From positions 145,297,472 to 145,361,471 of the forward strand of contig NC_035433.2 of the NCBI RefSeq assembly GCF_002127325.2: DNA of 64,000 bases. The letters are read 5' to 3'. The notes under the pieces were generated by a model. That model saw only the letters and a program-made list of their open reading frames with translations, was not told the DNA's origin and ran no database searches. Source of the DNA: Helianthus annuus. Its lineage: Eukaryota; Streptophyta; Magnoliopsida; Asterales; Asteraceae. Positions 23,501-33,126 of the stretch are shown in pieces (position 1 is the first letter of the stretch; each line of letters starts with the position of its first letter). The position numbers and the translations under genes are program-made.

Positions 23501-24028
23501 CTGACTTATACTAAGTGGTGTGTCATTTAACCTTAAACCCGATACGACTCGGGCGACTGAACGGTTAACAAACATGTAAATCTTTTACAAGTTTAACTTT
23601 GATTAATTATTCCCAAGTTATAAAATGTTTTGTGCCTTGTGCATTTAAAACCAATTTTTCAAATGTTTTCAAAATGAGTCAGTTAAATTGTATTTACCAG
23701 TGCAAACTGACGTATTTTCCCCAAAAAGATTAAGTGCAGGTGCTATACGAAATAGGCTGGTTTCTCCTTAGCATCGTAGAGTCTCGCAAGCTTTCAGGAT
23801 GCATATATCTGTTGAACAATTTCTTTCTCTTTATTTTCGATCCGCCTGTGGATCTATTTCGACAAATTGTGATACTTGATATTACACTTTAATGTTGAAA
23901 TAAATCTATTTTTATTTGCTTCCGCAGTGCATTATAATTTGTGTTGTTTGACATATGATGATATCAACTACGTCACGATACTCCCCCACCGGGCCCACCG
24001 GTGACACGTGGAAATTTGGGGTGTGACA
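20528..24028 (+). mobile_element. Solo LTR (3501 bp) of a Ty3/gypsy element
   Basis: Begins TGTGACACC and ends GGTGTGACA. The flanks ATCGC (20523-20527) and GTCGC (24029-24033) are a 5-bp duplication with one mismatch. A TATATAA box lies near 21463. It sits inside the antisense gene of the Tat element, and the gene reads on correctly on both sides. No RT or gag sequence is present, and short open frames within are not protein-like. The size is large for an LTR but similar to the 2.2- and 2.5-kb LTRs elsewhere in the window. Confidence 0.85.
21066..21290. repeat. Four clustered hairpins with TTACGGACCG / CGGTCCGTAA arms
   Basis: Four copies (about 21067-21105, 21138-21175, 21207-21244, 21250-21287). 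Each has a left arm TTACGGACCG, a 13-19-nt loop and the exact complementary arm CGGTCCGTAA. Loops vary (GCAAGGCCCCTGGCTTA-like) while arms stay perfect. They lie upstream of the TATA box of the LTR. Confidence 0.8.
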
Positions 24029-24783
24029 GTCGCCTTGTGGGTTATCCTCTTATACCAATCCTGGGCAGCATAATCTTCCATAACATCCACCTTCGGAATC
24101 CCTTGACTCACCTGCCTATACGACATATCTATCGGAATTACACCACGACGGATGTAGAAAAATTTCTGCTTCCAGTCATGCAGGCTTTTCAACGGCACAG
24201 AACACACCGGAGCAACACCGATCCGTGCTTGAAACGAGTAGAAACCACTACCATAGGTAACACTATAAAACACATTGAACATCTCAAAAGTAGGCTCAAT
24301 GCGGTAAGACCTACAGACATACTCAAAGTGAGTAATGCGTGGAAGCCCGATAGCGTTAATCTGTGAAATATGCAGTCCATAACCCCTTAGGACAGCAGCA
24401 GTAAACTTCGTAATAGGTAGTCTGAAACTACCTTCCCGAAAGAATGCAGCATATAAAGTGATATAGCCTGGAGGGGCGTCCAACATGGTAGAACCGGCAG
24501 GGGGATATTGGGCTCCCCACTCAGGTCGGAAACCCATTCCCCGCACAAGATTCAGAAACTCCTCCTCCTTCCACCCAATGACCGTCTGGTCAGGACCAGG
24601 AGGAGCCCTCCCCTTATATTTTATCTTCCGTTGCGTAGGATTCGTACCAGACATGGTATAAATACAGAGAAGTCGGAAACAGGAACTCAAGAAAACTATT
24701 GAAACAACGGATAGTGACGGGAGAAGATCGAAGGAAAACACACTTGAAATTTGAAAATGTAGGGAGAAAGGAGTAACCGCCTC

Positions 24784-24792
24784 CTATTTATA
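24784..24792 (-). promoter_or_regulatory. TATA box of the antisense gene
   Basis: TATAAATAG read on the minus strand, 130 bp upstream of the chosen start codon at 24654. It is in the right place and orientation to drive the antisense gene from within the element. Confidence 0.55.
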
Positions 24793-25039
24793 CACATCGC
24801 ATTTAATGCGATAGGTAGTGGACCGTCAGAATACAGGAAAAGCAACCGGTAAAGGAGTGACACGTCAGAGGAGAGAGAAGACGTCAGCTCTTTTTTCGGG
24901 AAGCATGGGCGACAAGGCCAGTTGACGTGACAGAAAGTAACTGAAAAAGCAACTGTTCACCTCCGATAAGACAGGGACGTCAGCTAGTCACACAAAACAC
25001 TTCCCCATAACCACCAAGCTTCCATTAGAAGGAAACAAC

Positions 25040-25370
25040 AAAGGGCCAAAACCCATGCGCGATGCGTCCATTTGGCTCACTTTTTTCAAAGGGCCAAAAC
25101 CCATGCGCGATGCGGCCATTTGGCTCACTTTTTTCAAAGGGCCAAAACCCATGCGCGATGCGGCCATTTGGCTCACTTTTTACAAAGGGCCAAAACCCAT
25201 GCACGATGCGTCCATTTGGCTCACTTTTACAAAGGGCCAAAACCCATGCGCGATGCGTCCATTTGGCTCACTTTTTACAAAGGACCAAAACCCATGCGCG
25301 ATGCGTCCATTTGGCTCACCATTTACAAAAAGCCAAGACCCACGCGCCATGCGTCCATTAGGCCCATTTT
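25040..25370 (+). repeat. 48-bp tandem repeat, about seven copies
   Basis: Unit AAAGGGCCAAAACCCATGCG followed by CGATGCGTCCATTTGGCTCA and a T-rich joint. The period is 48 bp (25040, 25088, 25136...) with slight decay at the right end. Because 48 is divisible by three, every frame gives a repetitive peptide on both strands; these are not genes. It lies between the antisense gene promoter and the polypurine tract of the Tat element. Confidence 0.9.
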
Positions 25371-25479
25371 CTATAATGTACCAAACTACACGCGCTGCAT
25401 AAAAACCACTACTCTCATAAGTCCAGAATCCCTCCTAGACGATCAACTCAACTAGAAGGCACACTGGACTGGGGGGACT

Positions 25480-26132
25480 TGAAGAGGTACGGTCCCAATT
25501 TCCCTGCCTACATGGCAGGGAACACACCATCTTTTGAGCACACTTGGCGACCACATCAGCATGACAATCCAGAAGCTTCTAGAAACTTCTGGAAGACCTA
25601 CAGGTGGCACCAAAGATGCTCTACCAGACCTAAAGGACAAAACGTGTCACCAACCGCAGGATGCCACGTAGGCCTGCGGCAGATCAGGGGGCAGAACTGA
25701 CGACGTCAGTACAAGGTTTCCAGCATGGACAAATGTAAGCACGCCACGTGTACCACTACACCAGCCACATCAGAGCAGACCAAAAGGATATTCCCTTTGG
25801 TCGGACAGCTGGCGCGCACCCACAGCTGACACAGCTGCTCCTCCTTCCTTTAACCTCCGGCTATAAATAAGACCCTTCATCATTCAGGTTCAGGATCTTC
25901 TTTACACTCTATATTCACTCTATATACACACTGTTTTTTCCTCTCAGAACAGTACTTATTCTCACGCCGGGGCCTGGTTAAGAGGGAAATCCCCTTTCTC
26001 CCCCTCTTAACGGGACTGACGGTGTTTACTGTTTTGCAGGTCTTGAGCCATCGATACGAGTAAAGAAAGAGGTTGAACCCCATAGATGAAACAACCCAAT
26101 TGATTAACCTTGTGTTAACCAGTGTTTCAACA
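25480..26132 (+). repeat. 3' LTR of the Tat element
   Basis: 653 bp, starting TGAAGAGGTA right after the purine tract GGACTGGGGGGAC and ending TTTCAACA, followed by the ATTGG duplication. Differs from the 5' LTR by scattered substitutions and small gaps. Confidence 0.9.
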
Positions 26133-26704
26133 ATTGGGTTAACTTCATCTATTTTTTTCTGTAACGAGAAAGATAATTCGGTCATTTTATATGGCTGAAT
26201 TGCCCCTCTAGTTAACAAAATTACATATAAAATAACCGAATTGCCCTTCTCATTAACAGAAAAAATGGATGAAGTTAACCCAGTGAACTAAAATGGCAAC
26301 GGTGAAACCTTTTTGAACCCACAGACGAAAAATAAAACTATTGAATTAAATTGACAAAATGGTCCAAAACACAAGGACTAAAATGGCATTTAACTATAAA
26401 AAAGTTAAATATCAAGAAAAACAAGATTAATTTTTTTTTATTCAATCATTGATTGTTGCTATCTAATTAATAATATCTTGATTTTCTTGATTACAATATC
26501 GATCACAGATGTGACAGAAAAAGCATATGCTATATATGTCTCTTTACTCAACTCCCACGTGTATATTTTTAACTTTTGTGTACTTGTCACTCAAAATATT
26601 CAACATAATGAATTTATTAGTTCTTTACTTCTTGATGATCAACGAACATGCTTCTGTCAACTCCTTTTTATGTTAACTGAAATCAACCAAACCATCAATC
26701 ATCA

Positions 26705-27092
26705 ATGGAAGAAGAAGACTTGAATATTGAAGATCAACAAACCAAATCACTTCTTGACACTAATCATGATCACAAGGGTGGTATGAAAACCATGCCATTC
26801 ATCATAGGTATCACCAAACTGTTTAATCATATTCTTCGAAAACCTTTCGATATTGATTTTGTGTTTGCGGGCAGTGAATGAAGCGTTTGAGAAAGTCGCG
26901 AGTTATGGATTGTTGCCGAACATGATACTCTACCTTACGGAGGTTTATAACATGCAAGCAGTAACTGGAGCAACCGTATTGTACATCTGGTCAGCGTTTT
27001 CGAATGGGCTCTCACTTTTTGGTGCTTTCGTTTCGGATTCTTACTTGGGTCCATTTCGGGTCATTGCATTCGGGTCTCTCTCCACCCTTCTT
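26705..27092 (+). pseudogene. NPF transporter, 5' fragment (exons 1 and 2 only)
   Basis: Exon 1 (26705-26807, MEEEDLNIEDQQTK...MPFIIG) and exon 2 (26875-27092, 'VNEAFEKVASYGLLPNMILY' to 'FRVIAFGSLSTLL') have intact GT-AG borders. They are almost identical to the first two exons of the complete gene at 40974. Intron 2 starts normally and contains a single unit of the repeat that is amplified in that gene (27121-27210), but no third exon follows. It would code for the first two or three membrane helices only. The kept ExxEK proton-coupling motif and lack of stops suggest recent truncation. Upstream DNA matches that of the gene at 40974. Confidence 0.85.
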
Positions 27093-28078
27093 GTAAGCCA
27101 AGATCTATGTTTTTGATTTAGTTAGGGGTGTTGATCAGGTTTATTATTCGGGTTTTGGGTTGTTTTTGTCGGGTTATTCTGGTTTTTTGAGCATATTCTG
27201 CGCGATGCGATCTAATAAAAGTAATTCGATGTTATGTATTTATGTGAGAATGCGAATCTTCAAATACGTTGGAGGGTATGTGTTGCTAACAGTTTTGTTA
27301 TTGATAATGAAATTAAAAATGCAGGTACGTAAGTGTCGGGCTCTCAAGGATTTAAGGCTCGGTGTAAGGAATGAATCCGAAGAACATTCGATGGAAGCTT
27401 ATTACAATAGTAGACAACTATCTGGTTATTCGTTATTATGTGATTATTTAAAGATATATGATTTCACCGTTTACTAACATGTTGGTTATTTATGGTGACC
27501 GCAGAACATCGGATTTTCACGATGAACAAGTCAACGGGAATTGAGTCGAAGACCAAGGATTGTACGGGGATGTGATCACATGTTTGAAGTCGTTTGTAAT
27601 ATAATTTTCTTGATTATATATGAATGAGATAAAAGATTTAAATTAAGCCGATTCGAATGGCTTATTAACAAGTTGTATGACTGTTAAGAAAAGAAATTTT
27701 AAGGCTCGTATTTTCCGCTGCGTCGTTTTAAGGTTAAACATGTCAGAGTCTTACACCAGTACTCAATCGATGGTCACGTTTGTTCGGTTAAATTTAAAAA
27801 CTCAGACCCATTGCAATTGTGGTCCAATTTGTTCAAATACATAAGGCTCCATAGCACAACATATCACATCACATCACATATCATGTGATGCGCACATCAT
27901 AGAATCACATCACGTGATCCGATCTCATAACCGCATATTTGATGCTCACATACTACAAACCAAACTGGTCCAAAATATAGAAATGACGGTTATTAATCAG
28001 GTTAAAAATGATAACTTAGTGGTACAAATCTACCCATTTAGCTGAGTGTTAAAAAGAAATCTTGTTTTGACATATTAT
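27093..28078. other. Intron-2 remnant and unassigned spacer
   Basis: 27093-27210 is NPF intron 2 sequence. From about 27210 to 28078 nothing could be assigned. A 'CACATCACATCACATATCATGTGATG' type imperfect palindrome lies near 27865-27905, and open frames are short. Confidence 0.5.
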
Positions 28079-28258
28079 GTAACTTGTCTATTTTGCCACC
28101 TGTTTCCGTAATTAGTTGCTTATCTAACATGTGTTATCTAGCATTTTAGGTTTCTTAACAAAACGTGTGTTGTTAGAGATGTGAACATTGGTTCTTCGAG
28201 CTCGAACCTTTGTGGTGTCCCCAGAGTCTAAAATGTGGAATCCCTCAAATCCCTAATC
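28079..28258 (+). pseudogene. NPF transporter, fragment at the exon 3/4 border
   Basis: Contains the 3' part of the last intron ('TAACTTGTCTATTTTG' ... 'TTTTAG') followed by the start of exon 4 (RFLNKTCVVRDVNIGSSSSN-like), parallel to 32060-32226 of the complete gene. A frame change and a stop follow near 28230. It shows that the last intron was present in more than one copy. Confidence 0.75.
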
Positions 28259-28384
28259 TACCAGTGTGATTGGATTATCAAGAGGATATGCTTTCCAATT
28301 ACCTTATGTAGTTATGTTACTCTAATCCAATCTATTTTGTTTAGTTTCTTAGAATTACTATGTTGTTATTCAAACATATACAAG

Positions 28385-28387
<3 letters not shown>

Positions 28388-28478
<91 letters not shown>

Positions 28479-28545
28479 TTTTACTATTTTATTATTATTA
28501 TTATTATTTATTATTATTATTATTACTATTACTATTTTAAATTAT
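28388..28545. repeat. (TTA)n microsatellite
   Basis: About 150 bp of almost pure TTA repeats with a few interruptions (TTTTA, CTTTTACTATTTTA). The long Ile/Tyr/Leu open frames here are translations of the repeat. Confidence 0.95.
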
Positions 28546-29717
28546 TGATTTTCGGTATTCGTGAAAATGAATTCCTGCTATATATATATTTTTCTTCAAG
28601 TGTTGCTTCTTAATAATAGGTTTTCAACTTTAGCTCCTTTGTGCACATGAGCCCATCTAATCTAATGGGTGTGACCACGGCGTGGGTGGATTTTTCGTGG
28701 GTCGCCCTACGAACACACAAACCTTTTTAATTAAGGAATATGCTAGAGAATAGTAATAAAGTTTTAATAGTGTTTCAATTAAGTCACTAATAAAATTTAT
28801 TGTTTCGATTAGATCATTGTACTATATTTTGGTGTTGTAATGTTAGATATTTTACCTGAATAGCAGGTCATAGTCCTACATGACATTTATTTAACCTTTT
28901 TTTTATAAAAAAACATGATGACATGGAATCAAATAAAAGAAATATAATAAATCAAAACCCAAAACGGTCCAATATTACAAATCGTAAATCAAATCAAACA
29001 TATATAATAAATTACAAACAAATCAAAACCCAAAACAATCAACTTTAACAATTGTAACCCCTAACAATTGCTTCTTTTGAGTCTCCATCACGCATGCAAC
29101 CACCCATTTGCTTAGGATTATTTCCATCTCTGTACAAAACATCCTCATCCTTGTCATAGTCTTCCTTCATGGTATGAAGTTCACTATGGAACTCTATGTC
29201 GTGGTGTAGGAGTAATTAGTATTTTCTTTTATTAAAAATTTACTAACATCTAACTATTTTTTCACGATTTTATAAAAAAAAAATTGATAACATTTTAGAG
29301 ATTCTGAAAAAAATCACATTTTTTTATTTTTCGCATTTTTTAACTTTTCTACAATTTTTAAAAATTTTTTTAAACATGTTTCACATTTTTTTTTCTAATC
29401 CATTTGGCATTTATGTGCCATGTCAACAAATGTTTTAAATAAAAAACCCAAATAAATGCCATTTAGGATGGATGACCTTCTATTTAGGTAAAATATCTAG
29501 GACTGAAACATCAACTGAAACTTGAATGACCTAATTAGAAAAAAAGAATTACGAGTGACCTAATTAGAACAATTTTGAAACTCGGTTACTATTGTACGTA
29601 CAAAGTTAACCCCTTTTAATTATATCTTTTCAACCCAATCACTCAACCATATCACAATCGTTTTGGCCATATATAGGAAAGCTTATTAACAATCTTTATG
29701 TGGAATCCTCAGTCTCA
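28536..29717 (+). repeat. Duplicate of the NPF copy 1 promoter region, split by an insertion
   Basis: 28536-28735 and 29595-29717 match 29941-30327, the upstream region of the NPF gene at 30324 ('GATTTTCGGTATTCGTGAAAA', 'GCTCCTTTGTGCACATGAGC', 'ATCACAATCGTTTTGGCCAT'). The second piece ends exactly at the codons AATGTCA of the start. About 860 bp of unassigned AT-rich DNA (28736-29594) interrupts this copy. Confidence 0.8.
28736..29594. other. Insertion in the duplicated promoter; no gene seen
   Basis: AT-rich sequence with no recognised domain, LTR end or long open frame. The beginning ('TTTCAATTAAGTCACTAATAAA') and end ('ACCTAATTAGAACAATTTTG') resemble a foldback MITE in opposite orientation, but the arms are too diverged for a firm call. 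Confidence 0.4.
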
Positions 29718-29938
29718 CAATGTCATTTTATATGGCTGAATTGCCCTTTTAGTTAACAGAATTACATACAAAATGACTAAATTGGCATTCTCGTTAACAG
29801 AAAAAATGGATGAAGTTAACCCAGTGGACTAAAATGACAACTGTGAAACCTTTTTGGACCCACAGGTTAAAAATGAAACCTTTGGATTAAACTGGCAAAA
29901 TGGCCCAAACCACAGGAACTAAAATAGCATTTAACTCT
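29718..29938. mobile_element. Foldback MITE, copy c, left half lost
   Basis: Same family as 13268-13644: 'ATGGCTGAATTGCCCTTTTAG', 'AAAAATGGATGAAGTTAACC', 'TGGCAAAATGG', ending TTTAACTCT. The left arm is missing and the remaining element is fused to the duplicated NPF start region at 29717. Confidence 0.75.
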
Positions 29939-30011
29939 ATTATTTCAAATTATCGATTTTCGGTATTCGTGAAAATAAATTCCTCATATATTTTATCAAG
30001 TTTACTTCTTA

Positions 30012-30119
30012 TTAATCAAGTCGAACTCGAGCCTCAAATCTCAGCTCGATTTGTAATTCGAGCTCGAGCCGAGCCAGCTCGAATTGAGTTCGAACCAAGC
30101 TCGGCTCGTTTACAGCCCT
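30012..30119. mobile_element. Short hAT-like MITE in the NPF copy 1 promoter
   Basis: 108 bp rich in 'CTCGAGCC/GGCTCGTTTACAGCCCT', an end sequence frequent in plant hAT MITEs. Flanked by ACTTCTTA (30004-30011 and 30120-30127). The duplicated promoter near 28600 lacks it. Confidence 0.65.
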
Positions 30120-30269
30120 ACTTCTTAATAATACGTTTTCAACTTTAGCTCCTTTGTGCACATGAGCCCATTTGATGGGTGTGACCACAGCGTGGATCGC
30201 CCCTCGAACACACCCTTTTTAATTATATCTTTTCCACCCAATCACTCAAACAATATCACAATCGTTTTG

Positions 30270-30280
30270 GCCATATATAT
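30270..30280 (+). promoter_or_regulatory. Probable TATA box of NPF copy 1
   Basis: CATATATATGA about 45 bp upstream of the chosen ATG at 30324, conserved in the duplicated upstream copy near 29675 (CATATATAGGA). Confidence 0.4.
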
Positions 30281-30323
30281 GAAAGCTTATCAACAATCTT
30301 TATGTGGACTCCTCAATCTCTCA

Positions 30324-32985
30324 ATGTCACTTGAATCAAGAGACCATCGATCCACCATGGGAACACACTTGAATCAAGAGACATCGAGCATCAAAGCCGA
30401 GTTACAATCGAAATTACTCCACGACGATCACCATGTTCAAAAGGGTGGTCTCAGGACAATGCCCTTCATCATAGGTACATACATTATTTGTTCATCACTT
30501 TCGGTTTCGGTTTTGGTTTTGGTTTTGGTTTTGGTTTTGATTTAACTTTGTGTTTTGTTTTGTAGTAAATGAAGCATTTGAGAGTATTGCAAGCTATGGA
30601 TTGCTGGCGAACATGATCTTCTATCTAATGGAAGTTTATCACATGGAAGCTGCAACCGGAACCATCGTACTCTCCATTTGGACCGCGCTTTCGAATGGTC
30701 TCTCCGTTGTTGGGGGTGTCATATCCGACGCTTATTTGGGTCGATTTCGGGTCATTGCAACCGGGTCTCTGTTTAGTCTTGTTGTAAGTCCATATCATCC
30801 ATATTCGTGTTTTCGGGTGGGCATGCAAATATGGGTCGGTTTTGAGCTAAAACCAAATAAAAATCCTAAAATTCGTGTTTTTGGCATGGCATTTGAAGTT
30901 GAAATTTTTGGGATGAAAAAATCTGGGGCCAAAATTATTTTTTGTTAGCTAATGATTGATTGATTATTCCACTATTTTGCCTTAATTTTTTTTGTTACAC
31001 CATTTGTCAACTTCTTAACTTTCAAAAAATAAATCTTTTAATATGTGGGTCCTTAACAACTTTTTTTCTAACCCTTTTGGCCCCTATCACTAATCCCATC
31101 CATTTACTTTTAGAGGCCAAAAAGGTTAGAAAAAAGATGTTGGGGGCCAAAAGAGTTTGGAAAAAAGACGTTGGGGGCTCAGACGTTAAAAGATTTCCTT
31201 TTGGGATACAAGTGATATGACCACAGGGGCCAAAATCGTAATTTACTCTTTAAAATTTAAAATAAAAATCTAAATTTCAATAATAAACAATATGAAATAT
31301 ATGGTTTTTTTTTGGTTCTGCTTTTTTGGTTTTTAGAAAAGGAAAAACTGAATCCGAACCGTAAACTTTGGTTTAAAGAAATACCAGACCGACCCGTTAG
31401 TTTTTAGTATGGTTCGGGTATTACGGTTAATATGGTTTCGGTTCGGTTATATCGATTTTAAATCTCACCACTAGTTGATTTTTTTTTGCAACAGGGGGTG
31501 ACATTTCTCTGGTTGACATCCATTGTTCCACAACTAACACCTTCATCTTGCCAAGGGCCGGACACGGGTTGCGCCCCGCCAACACGAGCCCAACTCGGTT
31601 TCCTCTACGCATCTTTTGGTCTAATGTCGATCGGGTCGGCTTGCATCAGACCGTGTTCCATAGCCTTTGGTGCAGACCAGCTCAAACACCATAACAACCA
31701 GAGGCTCATCGATAGCTACTTTAACTGGTACTATGCTGCCAACACGATTTCCATTGCTATTGCTACTACTGTTGTGGTCTACATTCAAGACCAATTTGGT
31801 TGGCGGGTCGGGTTTGCAGTTCCAGTTTTGGCCATGTTCTGTTCTGCTCTCATGTTCTTACTTGGGTCACCTCTTTATGTCAAAGTCAAAGTTGACAAGA
31901 GCCCATTTTCGGGTTTGATTCAAGTCTTAATCGTTGCGTTTAGGAACCGTAAGATCCTTCTTCTTCCCGATGACTGCTATAATCATAGCAATGAAACGGA
32001 TCGAGTTGAGCTAACCGACAGTTTGAGGTTCGAAAATTACTCATTACATGACGTGTTATCTAACTTGTCTATTTTGTCACCTCTAATTTTATTTTGTTAT
32101 TATCTAAATTTGTATTTTAGGTTTCTTAACAAAGCGTGTGTTGTTAGATATGTGGACATTGGTTCTTCGGGCTCAAACTCAAGTGGTATCACCACAGTCG
32201 AAAATGTGGAATCCCTTAAATCCCTAATTCGGATAATACCTATTTGGTCATCGGGCATTCTACTATTCGTAAACGTGTTGCAAACGTACCCAACACTTAC
32301 ACTTGAAGCCGAAAAAATGAACCGAAAGATCACCTCAAGGTTCGAGATCCCGGCAGCATCTTTCAGCTTGTTCATGCTTTTGACAATCACAATATGGATC
32401 CCATTTTATGACCGTGTTATGATCCCGTTTCTAGCAAAATTTACACACGAGCCTCGTGGCCTCAACCTAAAAACCCGAATGGGAGTTGGGATAATATTGT
32501 CAATCATAACCATGGTAGTATCTGCAATCGTGGAAACCATAAGGCGTGATTTAGCAAACTCAAACACGACGGTTGTCATGTCAGCAATGTGGTTGGTCCC
32601 ACGGTTTGTATTACTAGGTTTAACCGAAGCGTTTAATGCAATTGGACAATTGGAGTTTTATTATTCCGAGCTCCCAAATAGTATGTCAAGTTTAGCAACG
32701 GTTATGTTTATGGTGAGCATGGCGGTTGCTTCGGTTGTTGCAAGCCTTTTAACTAATATTGTGGACTCGGTTACTAGCCAAGGAGGTGACGTAAGTTGGT
32801 TGTCGAGTGATATCGACGAGGGACACGTGGATTACTATTATTGGTTGCTTAGTTTCTTGACTTTTCTCAACTTTGTCTACTACTTAATTTGCTGTCGTGT
32901 TCATCAGAGTTTTTCTTCTTCGGAAAGTAGGTTGTCCCATGCCATCGATAAAGAAAGTTTTGATGGCATTGAAGGCAAACCTTGA
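30324..32985 (+). CDS. NRT1/PTR FAMILY (NPF) transporter, copy 1
   Basis: Proton-coupled transporter family for nitrate, peptides or other solutes, with 12 membrane helices in the plasma or vacuolar membrane; the substrate cannot be told from sequence. Exons read by eye: 30324-30474, 30566-30783, 31495-32027, 32121-32985, all GT-AG, giving 588 aa, the usual NPF length. Landmarks: 'NEAFESIASYGLL' in helix 1, 'SNGLSVVGGVISDAYLGRFR', 'GTGCIRP'-type box ('GSACIRPCSIAFGADQ'), 'YFNWYY', PTR box 'VESLKSLIRIIPIWSSGILL', and C-terminal 'SWLSSDIDEGHVDYYYWLLSFL'. Close in style to the NPF1/NPF2 groups. Odd points: the proton-coupling ExxE[K/R] motif has Ser57 instead of Lys/Arg, and the last intron (93 nt) has no stop and keeps frame. 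The start at 30324 was chosen by position relative to the TATA box and paralogs; an upstream in-frame ATG exists at 30156. Confidence 0.88.
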
Positions 32986-33126
32986 GTTATAACTATAAGT
33001 ATCTAAATACAATTTGTATGTTGGGTAAATAATAGTTAGGATCGTTATAAGTTATAGCGTCGTTTATTTGGAGCTATAAACTTTTGTTGTTTATGTTTAT
33101 TTTTTCCGGATGTTTATCAAATAATC
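32986..33126 (+). other. 3' flank of NPF copy 1
   Basis: The 'TATCTAAATACAATTTGTAT' and 'GGAGCTATAAACTTTTGTTG' sequences are shared with the flanks at 9678 and 35224. Probable 3' untranslated region. Confidence 0.5.

Larger units (their letters stand above)
18036..24654 (-). pseudogene. Antisense gene of the Tat element ('putative gypsy-type transposon' protein), interrupted
   Basis: Minus-strand multi-exon gene. The N-terminal exon (start at 24654, MSGTNPTQRKIKYKG...) carries the conserved domain annotated in plants as transposase (putative) gypsy type: 'PPGYITLYAAFFREGSFRLP', 'ISQINAIGLPRITHFEYVCR', 'FFYIRRGVIPIDM'. Beyond the solo LTR the domain resumes ('LWVPKNPLGQPVYSYHGK'). A GT-AG intron at 20327-20415 joins to 'GYSLINVLEPRSAGAMVEAI' and 'LDQIRGRFLHPSDES'. 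A Lys/Glu-rich low-complexity part follows, then a long coiled coil ('AEEREKFNAEKKGLQWRVSD') and a C-terminal segment ending at 18036. Lesions: an in-frame TAG near 19970, a one-base shift in a T run near 19685, and the LTR insertion. Its function in the element is unknown. Confidence 0.8.
13771..26132 (+). mobile_element. Ty3/gypsy retrotransposon, Tat lineage, defective
   Basis: LTRs at 13771-14424 and 25480-26132 (TGAAGAGGTA...TTTCAACA) and a perfect 5-bp target duplication ATTGG (13766-13770, 26133-26137) define a 12.4-kb insertion. Domain order is RT, RNase H, a second RNase H-like domain, integrase, then a spliced antisense gene and a purine tract (GGACTGGGGGGAC). The extra RNase H and the antisense gene are known features of the Tat group (Retand, Ogre, RIRE2 relatives). 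Gag, protease, the primer binding site and the N-terminal part of RT are missing, because LTR sequence runs straight into RT. Pol has a frameshift and a stop, and a 3.5-kb solo LTR lies in the antisense gene. It can only move in trans, if at all. Confidence 0.9.
13655..26397. mobile_element. Foldback MITE, copy b, split by a retrotransposon
   Basis: The left 116 bp (13655-13770) and right 260 bp (26138-26397) are one element of the same family as copy a, separated by a gypsy-type retrotransposon. Starts AGAGTTAATGCC and ends in a slightly mutated TTTAACTAT. Its right flank ('GTTAAATATCAAGAAAAACAAG') matches the right flank of copy d at 40808, so the MITE was present before the NPF segment was duplicated. 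Confidence 0.85.

Noticed and set aside
24988..25455. Repetitive peptides on both strands (for example SQMAASRMGFGPLKK units)
   Set aside because: Produced by the 48-bp tandem repeat; every frame stays open because the period is a multiple of three.
28235..28548. Long Ile/Tyr/Leu-rich reading frames
   Set aside because: Translations of a TTA microsatellite with no independent evidence of coding.
32028..32120. Treating these 31 codons as ordinary coding sequence of NPF copy 1
   Set aside because: Copy 2 runs directly from NLRF to LNKAC, and GT/AG sites bound the segment; an intron is the better model, although retention is possible.
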